A stretch of 64,000 bases of DNA from Anaerosacchariphilus polymeriproducens (GTDB taxonomy: Bacteria > Bacillota > Clostridia > Lachnospirales > Lachnospiraceae), in the NCBI RefSeq assembly GCF_003363435.1, contig NZ_QRCT01000029.1:1-64000 (forward strand), given 5' to 3'. The translations under genes and the position numbers were made by a program. The notes beneath the pieces are model-generated. The model did no database searches, was not told the DNA's origin, and saw only the letters and a list, made by a program, of their open reading frames with translations. Positions 26,839 to 35,696 of the stretch are shown in pieces (the stretch's first letter is position 1; the number at the start of each line of letters is the position of its first letter).

Positions 26839-27414
26839 CTATTGATGGTATTCATGGTAATTTAATAGACCATGGGAACCTTTTTCATTAATAATTTTTG
26901 CAGGTGCTCCTGCAATAGTAACATTATCAGGAAAATCTTTTGTTACTACTGCATTTGCTCCGATTGCAACATGATTTCCAATACTAATCTTTCCAAAAAT
27001 TTTCACTCCCGGACCTATGTAACAATAGTCTCCAATTGTAGGACAAGCATCTCTTTTTCCCGCTTGAGAACCAATATTTGTTCCAACATGGATTCTACAA
27101 TTTCTCCCGATTTTACAAGAACCATTAATAATTATTGGCCCTATATGACCAATTGATAAGCCGGGATCGCATGAATTTATAGGTATATTAAATCCTAATC
27201 TTATTGAACTATAATGAAATCTTGCTTGTAAATATTTACAAAATATTTTAGAAATCAATCCCTTCTTACAATTACTATAATATTCATACTTTCTTAACAG
27301 CCTTTGAAACTTCCAAACTTCGTCACCAAATAATTTGGGTTTTTTCCCTTTTTCCCCTAAAGCAATTCTATCTTCTTCTAAATACTCTAAATAATCTTGC
27401 TTTGATTGAATCAT
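26839..27414 (-). CDS. serine acetyltransferase-like (CysE/EpsC-type) protein
   Basis: A 191-residue hexapeptide acyltransferase whose C-terminal beta-helix resembles serine acetyltransferase (GLSIGHIGPIIINGSCKIGRN, then HVGTNIGSQAG, then IGDYCYIGPGVKIFGKISIG, then TIAGAPAKII). The N-terminus has a 60-residue helical region but is too short for full CysE. Such shorter forms commonly modify exopolysaccharide sugars. It follows an acyltransferase-3 gene by 29 bp, which supports a surface-glycan role over cysteine synthesis. Confidence 0.78.
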   Translation of the reverse strand: MIQSKQDYLEYLEEDRIALGEKGKKPKLFGDEVWKFQRLLRKYEYYSNCKKGLISKIFCKYLQARFHYSSIRLGFNIPINSCDPGLSIGHIGPIIINGSCKIGRNCRIHVGTNIGSQAGKRDACPTIGDYCYIGPGVKIFGKISIGNHVAIGANAVVTKDFPDNVTIAGAPAKIINEKGSHGLLNYHEYHQ

Positions 27415-27443
27415 TTATACTCCTCCTTACTTATTAAAAATTT

Positions 27444-28508
27444 TTACATTACTGTTTTTTTGAGTATAGGAATACGTTTCATTATAGTTACTATAACAAA
27501 ACTTCCAACAGCATCAATAATAACAAATAATGGGACTGCTAACCATGCTGAAAACCTTAGATTATTCCATATACCTAATTTATAATACAACATATTAAAA
27601 CAATCATGACATAAATACATCCCAAATGTATGTTGTGAAATACTCGAAATAAGTGCACACTTCTTTTCGCTTATTTGTATATTTTTAAATCTTTCTTTTA
27701 CAAACATAAATACTGCTATACTATAGAATATAATAAATACAGTTAAATTATCTTGAAAAAATGCACCATTTTGATTTATCTTTACATCAAAATACCAAGA
27801 TCCATATATAGTAGCAAAAACACCTAATAGACCTAAAATGTAACTTCCTCTTCTTAACCTTTTTGTAATTTCATAGGTTCCGATATAATGACCTAATACA
27901 AAGTAGAAGACATACCCCGAAACAAATGTTAGTTGAAACTTGTTCATAATTAAGGATGTTTCCTGAAGAAAACCATTATGAAAATAACCTAAATATGGTA
28001 CAATCCCTGAAAAAACAAAAGATAATAGTAAAAAATACTCTAATTCCTTTTTCGAAATTAATGCTAACATTCTCTTTAAAAATGGAGTAATTATGTATAA
28101 TCCCACCAACATATATAGATACCAATATTGTGCATGTCCCTCAATTGTTCTCTTGGCTACAATAAGAATCGATTCTGGTCGACCAGACAATATAGCAGAA
28201 TTTGTTGTTGCAACTGCATAAATAAATGACCAAAATAAAAAGGCAATAACCAAGCGTCCTATGTACTTTCTAAACAATGTAGATATTTTTATTTCTTTTT
28301 TAGGATTCAAAAAGAAATATCCACTTATCATTACAAAAATCGGTACAGAAAATCTTGACAAACTAACATAGATATTGTAAACATTCCATTCAGGAACACC
28401 TTTATCAAATAGATTTTGAAGTTGTGATCCTACATGTATTGTAATTACAGCAAAAATCGAAATAATTCTTAGTACATCCATATAAATTACTCTATTGTTT
28501 TTTCCCAT
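27444..28508 (-). CDS. acyltransferase-3 family membrane protein
   Basis: A 354-residue integral membrane O-acyltransferase with about ten transmembrane helices. The family start is clear: RVIYMDVLRIISIFAVITIHVG (His is the conserved residue), then SVPIFVMISGYFFLNPKKE and, near residue 285, QHTFGMYLCHDC. Members O-acetylate peptidoglycan, polysaccharides or lipids. It pairs with the EpsC-like acetyltransferase 29 bp downstream. The acceptor is unknown. Confidence 0.88.
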   Translation of the reverse strand: MGKNNRVIYMDVLRIISIFAVITIHVGSQLQNLFDKGVPEWNVYNIYVSLSRFSVPIFVMISGYFFLNPKKEIKISTLFRKYIGRLVIAFLFWSFIYAVATTNSAILSGRPESILIVAKRTIEGHAQYWYLYMLVGLYIITPFLKRMLALISKKELEYFLLLSFVFSGIVPYLGYFHNGFLQETSLIMNKFQLTFVSGYVFYFVLGHYIGTYEITKRLRRGSYILGLLGVFATIYGSWYFDVKINQNGAFFQDNLTVFIIFYSIAVFMFVKERFKNIQISEKKCALISSISQHTFGMYLCHDCFNMLYYKLGIWNNLRFSAWLAVPLFVIIDAVGSFVIVTIMKRIPILKKTVM

Positions 28509-28533
28509 TCGCTTTACCTCTTATCACTAATTT

Positions 28534-28562
28534 GGACTTGTATCTCTAAAAGATACAAGTCC
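28534..28562. terminator. perfect 12-bp hairpin upstream of the acyltransferase
   Basis: GGACTTGTATCT (28534-28545) pairs exactly with AGATACAAGTCC (28551-28562) around a 5-nt loop. It lies between the small 75-residue gene and the acyltransferase on the minus strand. There is no U-tract, so it may be an mRNA-end or leader structure rather than a true terminator. Confidence 0.45.
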
Positions 28563-28688
28563 TATGTTAACCTATTACAAATCAAAATTATACCATTATC
28601 CGTGTAATATGTAAAGCCATTATGGTAATTCAAATCTACTGAATCTACCTTATTTTGAAAATTAGTTTCCGTTACATTTAAGTAATAT

Positions 28689-28916
28689 TTATTCAAACTC
28701 AACAATTACAAAATAACCTTTCTCTGTCTGTTTAATATCTATAATTTTTCCTTCTAACTTATCTAACCTCTCATTAAATGTATAATTACCGGACATGGCA
28801 ACTGCCGGCACTATTGTATAATAATAGCTATTTGGGAGTTTGGATTCTTGTACAGTAACTGTTTGTCCAATTTTTACAAGCCCCTGTCTTTCCATTTTAA
28901 ATTCCATACTCCTCAT
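28689..28916 (-). CDS. small conserved-looking protein (75 aa), function unknown
   Basis: [20 protein letters not shown] begins a 75-residue soluble protein predicted as a small beta-barrel (alternating hydrophobics, [14 protein letters not shown], then [23 protein letters not shown]). It has a proper AGGAG seven nt upstream of the ATG and lies 12 bp after mscS on the same strand, so it is likely co-transcribed. The ending GKI-x-DI-x6-GYFVIVEF is reminiscent of OB/SH3-like folds, but no family is recognised. Confidence 0.7.
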   Translation of the reverse strand: MRSMEFKMERQGLVKIGQTVTVQESKLPNSYYYTIVPAVAMSGNYTFNERLDKLEGKIIDIKQTEKGYFVIVEFE

Positions 28917-28928
28917 AGTCCATCTCCT

Positions 28929-29768
28929 TTATTTATTTACTTTTATATCTAATAAGTTATGTGGTATTTTAATATCTTCCTTATCAAAAGCTAATTTCAT
29001 CTCTTCTGTAATCCTCCATTTTGCAGGCCAGTAATCATCAGTCAATACCCACATTCTTCCTGTTATAATTACTGCACTCTGCGTCAATTGGTCAACAAAA
29101 ACTTCTATTGGTTCTTCCAAAAGAACTTTTTCATCCTGAACTAAAAGTTTTTCAATAATATTTTTTGCTTTTTTTAGATCTGAATCATAAGAAATACCAA
29201 CAGATACTGAAACCCGCCTTTTATCTTGATTTGTTGCATTCGTTAAACTTGAATTTGATAATACCCCATTAGGTATTACAATAATCTTATTATCAGGAGT
29301 AAGTAATTTTGTATAAAAAATTTGTATTTCCTTTACAGTTCCCTCGTTTTTATTCGTGTCTTCCATAATATAATCACCTACTTTAAATGGTTTTAATATT
29401 AATATCAAGACTCCTCCTGCAAAATTAGACAAACTTCCCTGAAGTGACAAACCAATTGCCAAACCTACAGAACCTAATAGTGCAATAACCGAAGATTTGG
29501 TAACTCCAAATCTTCCTCCGATGATAAGGATTAATAAGATATATAGTAATATTTTAAGGAGCGAATCTAAAAATTGTATTACTCCTTGTTCTACATTTGT
29601 TCTCAGTAATGACTTTCTTAAAATATTTCGAGTAAATTTAATTAATTTAATTCCTATAATATAAATTATTATTGCTATTACGATCTGCAACGCAAAGTCT
29701 GTTACAGCTTGTAAAAACCTTTTATTATTTATAAAATCCAATACTTTTTGTACGGTTTCTAAAAACAT
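28929..29768 (-). CDS. mscS: small-conductance mechanosensitive channel (MscS family)
   Basis: A 279-residue membrane channel that opens on membrane tension to release solutes during hypo-osmotic shock. Three transmembrane helices lie in the first 110 residues. The pore-lining third helix is VIALLGSVGLAIGLSLQGSL, followed by SNFAGGVLILILKPFKVGDYI, the family signature. The cytoplasmic beta and alpha/beta domains follow (GTVKEIQIFYTKLLTPDNK, then IPNGVLSNSSLTNAT). It lies between the GlgB-like gene and the 75-residue protein gene, all on the minus strand with short gaps. Confidence 0.93.
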   Translation of the reverse strand: MFLETVQKVLDFINNKRFLQAVTDFALQIVIAIIIYIIGIKLIKFTRNILRKSLLRTNVEQGVIQFLDSLLKILLYILLILIIGGRFGVTKSSVIALLGSVGLAIGLSLQGSLSNFAGGVLILILKPFKVGDYIMEDTNKNEGTVKEIQIFYTKLLTPDNKIIVIPNGVLSNSSLTNATNQDKRRVSVSVGISYDSDLKKAKNIIEKLLVQDEKVLLEEPIEVFVDQLTQSAVIITGRMWVLTDDYWPAKWRITEEMKLAFDKEDIKIPHNLLDIKVNK

Positions 29769-29803
29769 TGTACTTTCCTACCTTTATCTTTCTAATATCT
29801 AGT

Positions 29804-31912
29804 TTAGTTTGTTCTTTTTAAGATCAACATTGCAATTGGCGGTAATTTTATACAAATTGAATTTTCTCTTCCATCACATTCTTCAGGTGCTGATTTTATA
29901 ATTCCTCTGTTTACAATATCAATCCCATCAAAAGTTTCCGCATCACTATTAAATATTTCTTTATAATTACCTTCTATCGGAATACCAATTTTATACTTTG
30001 AATAAACAGAAGATGAAAAATTACAGATTACTATTAAATTATCTTTCTCATCCTTTGATTTTCTTAGAAAAACAATTATATTGGTTTTTGATGATATGTT
30101 ATTTATCCATTCAAAGCCATCTGTTAAATCTTCTAGTTGTGAAAGAGCCGGTTCGCTATGATATAACTTCATAATTTCTTTCAAATATTTCTTAATTTGT
30201 AATGTTTCCTCACCTTTTTTGAGCATTTTTCTTCCAGGATGCATCATCATATAACCTATGGATACTTTAAAATTAGCCAATTTTCTTTCGCTATCACCGG
30301 GCATAGAATCTAGTAACGACTTATTGCCTGGTAAGCATAGTAAATATTTCTCACAATAAGCATAAAGCATACTTAATGTTAGTTTTTCATACATATTGGA
30401 ACGATAAAAAGGATCACAAAACATATATTCTAAAAAATCATTTGTCCAGCCCATATTTTGTTTGAAATCAAAACCTAAACCATCATTTTCTAAACTTTCT
30501 GTTACTCCTGGCCATAAACTATCATCTTCGGCTAACATAACGACTCCATCCGTCCTCTTTTTTATAGTCTTATTAAGCAGCTTTATAAATGCTACTGCTT
30601 CAAGATCTTCATTACCTCCATATATGTTCGGAACCCATTGTCCCGCTCTTTTATAGTAATCTAAATATAACATTGATGCTAAAGAACACAAACGCAATCC
30701 ATCAATATGAAATTCTTCAATCCAATATAAAGCATTAGCCATTAAAAAATTTTGCACCTGACTTCGAGCATAATGAAACATAGGTTTTCCATTTTCTCCA
30801 TGTTTTCTCTTTCTTAAATCGTTATCTTCATACAAACAAGATCCATCAAATTCTCCAAGTCCATAATATTCATCCGAAAAATAGGAAGGTATCCAATCTA
30901 AAATCACACCAATTTCATTTTGATGTAATATATTTACAAACTCTTTTAAATTATTTGATGTACCTAATTTACTTTTTGGAGCATAATAACTGATAACATT
31001 ATTTCCTTGATCAGTTTCCATTATTGTACTGCACAAAATATGAGTATATCCCATTTCTTTCGCATAATCAGCAATTTCTAAAGCTAAATTCTTATAGTTA
31101 ATAACATCCGATCGATTTGAAGAAATCCAATCCTCTAATTGTATTTCTAATATAGACATTGGTTTTTCATATACACTATTTTTTATTCTGGAACAAATCC
31201 ATTTATCATCTTCCCAAACAAAATTATCCGATGATACGATCACAGAAACAATATCATAACAAATATTCTTTAATTTAAAACCATAGGGATCAATTTTATT
31301 GATAATATAATTACCCGTTTTTTTTATTTCAAACTTATAGCATGATTTCTCGTTAACATCCGGTAAAAACAGCTCAAAAACACCTGTATTACCAATTCTA
31401 TGCATTTGATGAATTCTTCCATCCCATTGATTAAATTCCCCAATAACGCTAACCCTTATCGCATTTGGTGCCCATACAGTAAATACTGTACCTTTTATTC
31501 CTTCTATTTCTAATAAATGTGCTCCAAGTTTTTGATAAACATTATAATCAGTCCCCGCTCCAAATTCCTCAAAATCTTCTTCTGAAAATGGAAGTTGAAA
31601 ACTATAGGGATCTCTTTGTTCAATTATTTCTCCATTATCAGTTTCAATTACAAATACATAGTCCGGTATTTTTCTCTTTCTAGGAAGCAATACACTATAA
31701 AACCCCGCATCGTCAACCAATTCCATGGAATATTTTTTCTTATCCTTTAGATCTTTTAATGCTACTTTTGTTGCATAAGGAATAAATGTTTGAATTATTA
31801 TTCCTTGCTTTATCACATGTGGTCCTAAAACATCGTATGGCATACACTCCTCTGAATATACTATAGCTTCAATTCTAGGCCAATCCATTTGTTCGTACAG
31901 TTTTTTGTTCAT
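29804..31912 (-). CDS. GlgB-like GH13 protein with destroyed active site (pseudoenzyme)
   Basis: A 702-residue relative of the 1,4-alpha-glucan branching enzyme, with an N-terminal domain, a CBM48 (FTVWAPNAIRVSVIGEFNQWDG, residues about 145-165) and a GH13 barrel. The barrel is recognisable (HYARSQVQNFLMANALYWIE, ASMLYLDYYKRAGQW, MPGD). The catalytic residues are not preserved. The nucleophile motif GLRVDA reads GLRLCS, so Asp is Cys (about residue 409). The SHDEVVHG block of region IV is deleted, the sequence passing straight from LLCLPG to NKSLLDSMPGD. The region I HFP His is Tyr (DWIPSYFS). The Glu motif survives as MLAEDDSLWP. It cannot be an ordinary branching enzyme; a glycan-binding or regulatory role is possible. 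ATG 31912 has GGAGG at seven nt. Confidence 0.85.
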   Translation of the reverse strand: MNKKLYEQMDWPRIEAIVYSEECMPYDVLGPHVIKQGIIIQTFIPYATKVALKDLKDKKKYSMELVDDAGFYSVLLPRKRKIPDYVFVIETDNGEIIEQRDPYSFQLPFSEEDFEEFGAGTDYNVYQKLGAHLLEIEGIKGTVFTVWAPNAIRVSVIGEFNQWDGRIHQMHRIGNTGVFELFLPDVNEKSCYKFEIKKTGNYIINKIDPYGFKLKNICYDIVSVIVSSDNFVWEDDKWICSRIKNSVYEKPMSILEIQLEDWISSNRSDVINYKNLALEIADYAKEMGYTHILCSTIMETDQGNNVISYYAPKSKLGTSNNLKEFVNILHQNEIGVILDWIPSYFSDEYYGLGEFDGSCLYEDNDLRKRKHGENGKPMFHYARSQVQNFLMANALYWIEEFHIDGLRLCSLASMLYLDYYKRAGQWVPNIYGGNEDLEAVAFIKLLNKTIKKRTDGVVMLAEDDSLWPGVTESLENDGLGFDFKQNMGWTNDFLEYMFCDPFYRSNMYEKLTLSMLYAYCEKYLLCLPGNKSLLDSMPGDSERKLANFKVSIGYMMMHPGRKMLKKGEETLQIKKYLKEIMKLYHSEPALSQLEDLTDGFEWINNISSKTNIIVFLRKSKDEKDNLIVICNFSSSVYSKYKIGIPIEGNYKEIFNSDAETFDGIDIVNRGIIKSAPEECDGRENSICIKLPPIAMLILKRTN

Positions 31913-31995
31913 ATGCACTCCTCCTAATGATAAAGATATAAAATATCCGAACTCGGATTTTATCCTTATGTATTTATAAGAAAAATGTACTTAAG

Positions 31996-33231
31996 TTAAA
32001 TCTGATGTATAAATAAACCACTTCTTAACTTCGGCTCAAACCAAGTGGATTTTGGAGGCATTAATAATCCTGCATCGGAAATTGCAAATAATTCTTCTAT
32101 AGAAGTGGGATACATTGCAAATGCTACAACACAATCATTCGCTACTCGCTTTTCCAATTCTGTAAGTCCCCTAATTCCACCAACAAAATCAATACGATTA
32201 TCTGTTTTTGGGTCTTGTATATTTAAAATAGGCGCTAATACTTCTCTTTGCAATATAGAGACATCCAAACCATCTATTGGATGATCGGACATAAACTCTT
32301 TTCGCAATTTCAGCTTGTACCATTCATCTCCTAAATACATAGATATTTCACCTTTGTTTTCCGGTTTATATTGTACGTTCCCTTTTCTTTCTATTTCAAA
32401 TTTATTGATAATTTGATTCATAAATTCTTCTTGGTTTAAACCATTTAAGTCTTTCACAACACGATTATAATCCATTATCATCAACTGATCATCAGGGAAA
32501 AGTACAGACAAGAAATAATTAAATTCTTCCAATCCTGTATATTCTTTATTTTCTTCTCTTCGATTTAACCCGACTTTTACTGCTGAAGCGGCTCTATGGT
32601 GACCATCAGCAATATAAATACTATCGACTTCTTCAAAAGCCTTCGCAATACTCTGTACTTGATCTTGCTTACTGATTACCCAAACGGTATGACGTACACC
32701 ATCCGGTGCAACAAAATCATATAAAGCTTGTTCTTTCTTTACAGTATCTACAATTTGATTAATCACTTCATGAGAACGATAAGCCAAAAAAATCGGTCCC
32801 GTTTGAGCATTACATGTACCTACATGATTAATACGGTCTATTTCTTTTTCTGCTCTTGTATTTTCGTGCTTTTTAATTACATTGTTTAAATAATCATCGA
32901 TTGATGCGCAAGCAGTGATACCTGTTTGAGACCTCCCATTCATTGTTAACTCATATATATAATAACAAGGCTGTTCTTCTTTTATAAATTCTCCATCTTC
33001 CACCATTTCCCACAATAAATCATGCGCTTTTTGGTATACCTTCGGATCATAAGTATCAACACTATCATCAAATTGTGTTTCCGCACGATCAATGCGAAGA
33101 AAAGACATTGGTTCTTTCTTTACTTCTTCTATTGCTTCATTTCGGTTATAAACATCATATGGTAAAGCTGCAATACGTTGCTCTAATCCTTTTTTGGGTC
33201 TTATACTTTTAAATGCTTTTATTTTTGCCAT
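31996..33231 (-). CDS. DUF1015 family protein (serine-locus associated)
   Basis: A 411-residue cytoplasmic protein of the DUF1015 family. Typical blocks are KAFKSIRPKKGLEQRIAALP with YDVYNRNEA at the N-terminus, SFLRIDRAE, YIADGHHRAASAVKV near residue 215 (a conserved GHHR motif resembling ParB-like kinases), and NYFLSVLFPDDQLMIMDYNR. It is the last gene after serC-serA on the same strand, a clustering I know from other clostridia. No serB phosphatase is in this block, so a role in the final phosphoserine-to-serine step or in serine control is a reasonable inference but unproven. Confidence 0.85.
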   Translation of the reverse strand: MAKIKAFKSIRPKKGLEQRIAALPYDVYNRNEAIEEVKKEPMSFLRIDRAETQFDDSVDTYDPKVYQKAHDLLWEMVEDGEFIKEEQPCYYIYELTMNGRSQTGITACASIDDYLNNVIKKHENTRAEKEIDRINHVGTCNAQTGPIFLAYRSHEVINQIVDTVKKEQALYDFVAPDGVRHTVWVISKQDQVQSIAKAFEEVDSIYIADGHHRAASAVKVGLNRREENKEYTGLEEFNYFLSVLFPDDQLMIMDYNRVVKDLNGLNQEEFMNQIINKFEIERKGNVQYKPENKGEISMYLGDEWYKLKLRKEFMSDHPIDGLDVSILQREVLAPILNIQDPKTDNRIDFVGGIRGLTELEKRVANDCVVAFAMYPTSIEELFAISDAGLLMPPKSTWFEPKLRSGLFIHQI

Positions 33232-33330
33232 TCTAAAATGTCTCCTTTAACTATACTATTTTTCTTTCATTCTATTTTACTATAATATGTTATTTTTTAC
33301 AATCTTCCCCATAGCTCAATCATTATGTAA

Positions 33331-33377
33331 AAACAGAGCATATAAAGAATTCTCAAGATTCTTTCTATACCCTGTTT
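33331..33377 (-). terminator. hairpin between serA and the DUF1015 gene
   Basis: AAACAG (33331-33336) and AAGAAT pair with ATTCTT and CTGTTT (33372-33377), with internal mismatches. On the minus strand the stem ends in a CUGUUUUUA tract. It lies in the 171-bp gap after serA and could attenuate transcription into the DUF1015 gene. Confidence 0.5.
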
Positions 33378-33402
33378 CTATCATAAATAATTTTCTGAAC
33401 AA

Positions 33403-34566
33403 TTATTTTACTACACGAATTCGTAACACTTCTTCAATATTTTTAATCTCATTTAAAACATTGTCATTAACAACTTTATCTAAGTCTAATATAGAATATG
33501 CTGAATCGCCTCTACTTTTATTCGTCATATTACAAATATTAATATCAGCTTTTCCTAAAATGGTTGTAAATTGGCTAATCATATTTTTAATATTCTTATG
33601 GAAAATAAGAATTCTTGACACATCTGTACAAATACCCATATTACAGCTTGGATAATTTACAGAATTCTTAATATTTCCGTTTTCAAGATAGTCTTTTAAC
33701 TGTTTTACCGCCATCTTAGCACAATTTATTTCTGACTCTTCTGTTGAAGCTCCTAAATGTGGTGTTGCTATGATACCTTCTACTCCTGCAACTGTTGGAT
33801 TCGGGAAATCAGTAACATACTTTTTAACTTTACCATTCTTTAATGCTTCTACCATATCTTCTTCATTTACCAATAAATCACGAGCAAAATTTAATATAAC
33901 CACGTCATTTTTCATCAAAGAAATTGCTGACTTATCAATCATTTTTTTAGTAGAGTCTAATAATGGTACATGAATAGTAATAAAATCACATTCTTTATAG
34001 ATTTCTTCTACATTTTTAATATGTTTAATAGATCTTGATAAACTCCATGCAGCATCTATAGAAATATAAGGATCATATCCATAAACTTCCATTCCAAGAT
34101 TTGTGGCCGCATTAGCTACACGTACACCAATAGCTCCCAAACCAATAATACCAAGTTTTTTACCACTAATCTCTCCACCGGCAAAAGATTTTTTCGCTTT
34201 TTCCACTACTTTCTGGATATTAGGATCTTCTTTATTTTCATTTACCCAGCTGATACCGCCAATAAGATCTCTGGAAGCCAGCAACATCCCTGCAATAACA
34301 AGCTCTTTAACTCCATTTGCATTTGCACCTGGTGTATTAAATACAACGATTCCTTTTTCTGCACATAAATCAGATGGGATATTATTAACGCCTGCACCTG
34401 CTCTGGCTACTGCTAAAAGATTGTCTTTTATTTCCAATTCATGCATATTGGCACTTCTTACCAAAACAGCCTCTGCATCTTTATAATCATCTACTTTTTC
34501 ATACTTTTCATCAAAATAATCTAACCCAACTTGTGAAATTGGATTTAAGCAATTATACTTAAACAT
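33403..34566 (-). CDS. serA: D-3-phosphoglycerate dehydrogenase
   Basis: A 387-residue NAD-dependent enzyme for the first step of serine synthesis. The Rossmann motif KLGIIGLGAIGVRVANAA is near residue 145. The catalytic Arg is in LAVARAGAGVNNIP or the later NFARDLLV block, the Glu is in FITIHVPLLDSTKKM's neighbourhood and the His is in IATPHLGASTEESE. A short C-terminal ACT domain ends the chain (ADINICNMTNKSRGDSAYSI, then DLDKVV). ATG 34566 has GAGGAG seven nt upstream, inside a five-codon longer frame beginning TTG. It follows serC by 18 bp. Confidence 0.95.
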   Translation of the reverse strand: MFKYNCLNPISQVGLDYFDEKYEKVDDYKDAEAVLVRSANMHELEIKDNLLAVARAGAGVNNIPSDLCAEKGIVVFNTPGANANGVKELVIAGMLLASRDLIGGISWVNENKEDPNIQKVVEKAKKSFAGGEISGKKLGIIGLGAIGVRVANAATNLGMEVYGYDPYISIDAAWSLSRSIKHIKNVEEIYKECDFITIHVPLLDSTKKMIDKSAISLMKNDVVILNFARDLLVNEEDMVEALKNGKVKKYVTDFPNPTVAGVEGIIATPHLGASTEESEINCAKMAVKQLKDYLENGNIKNSVNYPSCNMGICTDVSRILIFHKNIKNMISQFTTILGKADINICNMTNKSRGDSAYSILDLDKVVNDNVLNEIKNIEEVLRIRVVK

Positions 34567-34584
34567 ATCTACTCTCCTCAACTT

Positions 34585-35667
34585 TTATGCATTTTCCTCT
34601 TCGAATTTTTTCATAAAATCAACTAGTTTTTCAACACCTTCCATTGGCATAGCATTATAAATACTTGCTCTCATTCCACCAACACTTCTGTGTCCTTTTA
34701 AATTAACAAATCCTGCTTTTTCTGATTCTTTAATAAATTTTGCATCTAACTCATCATTACCCGTAACAAATGGTACATTCATAATAGATCGATCTTCTTT
34801 TACAACAGTTCCTTTAAACATATTACTTTGATCTAAGAAATCATATAACAATGCAGCTTTCTTATCATTTATTTCTTTCATTTTTTCAAGTCCGCCTTGT
34901 GCTTTTAACCATTTAAATACTTTACCACAAATATAAATTCCATATGCAGGTGGTGTATTATATAAAGATTTTGCATCTACATGAGTTTTATATTTCATCA
35001 TAGTTGGTGTTCCCGGCAATGTATCGTCTGTTACTAAATCCTCACGAATAATAGCTACAACAACACCTGCTGGTCCAATATTCTTTTGTACACCGCCATA
35101 AATTAAACCATATTTAGAAACATCTACCGGTTCAGATAAAAAGCAAGAAGACACATCGGAAACTAGTGTTTTCCCTTTGGTATTTGGTAACTCTTTAAAT
35201 TTTGTTCCATATATTGTATTATTTTCACAAATATACACATAATCTGCATTTTCTGAAATATTCAAATCTGAACAATCCGGTATATAAGAAAATGTCTTAT
35301 CCTCGGAAGATGCTATTTTATTAACCGTTCCATATAATTTCGCTTCATTATAAGCTTTCTTTGCCCATTGACCTGTTACAATATAATCGGCAACTTTATT
35401 TTTCATTAAATTCATAGGAATCATTGCAAACTGCAAATTTGCTCCGCCTTGTAAAAATAAGACTTTATAGTTGTCGGGGATATTCATCAATTCACGTAAA
35501 TCTGCCTCTGCTTCTTTGATAATAGTATCATAAGCTTTCGAGCGATGACTCATTTCCATAACCGACATTCCGGTTCCCTTATAATCTAACATTTCTTCTG
35601 CTGCTTCTCTTAGTACAGATTCCGGTAATACTGCCGGACCTGCTGAAAAATTGTACACTCTACTCAC
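34585..35667 (-). CDS. serC: phosphoserine aminotransferase
   Basis: A 360-residue PLP enzyme that converts 3-phosphohydroxypyruvate to phosphoserine. It begins SRVYNFSAGPAVLPESVL, has EMSHRSKAYD near residue 40, FLQGGANLQFAMIPMNL, and the PLP Lys in YGLIYGGVQKNIGPAGVVV near residue 195. I chose the GTG at 35667: GGAGG is seven nt upstream, and the protein then starts in the usual MSRVYNF way. The in-frame ATG two codons earlier is only one nt from GGAGG. It sits between ilvB (29 bp) and serA (18 bp). Confidence 0.95.
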   Translation of the reverse strand: MSRVYNFSAGPAVLPESVLREAAEEMLDYKGTGMSVMEMSHRSKAYDTIIKEAEADLRELMNIPDNYKVLFLQGGANLQFAMIPMNLMKNKVADYIVTGQWAKKAYNEAKLYGTVNKIASSEDKTFSYIPDCSDLNISENADYVYICENNTIYGTKFKELPNTKGKTLVSDVSSCFLSEPVDVSKYGLIYGGVQKNIGPAGVVVAIIREDLVTDDTLPGTPTMMKYKTHVDAKSLYNTPPAYGIYICGKVFKWLKAQGGLEKMKEINDKKAALLYDFLDQSNMFKGTVVKEDRSIMNVPFVTGNDELDAKFIKESEKAGFVNLKGHRSVGGMRASIYNAMPMEGVEKLVDFMKKFEEENA

Positions 35668-35696
35668 TTTCATTCCTCCTAATTATTTTTTCATTT

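Noticed and set aside
34103-34486. Plus-strand frame of 127 codons opposite serA
   Set aside because: It is an antisense shadow of serA; its composition mirrors the codon structure of the real gene.
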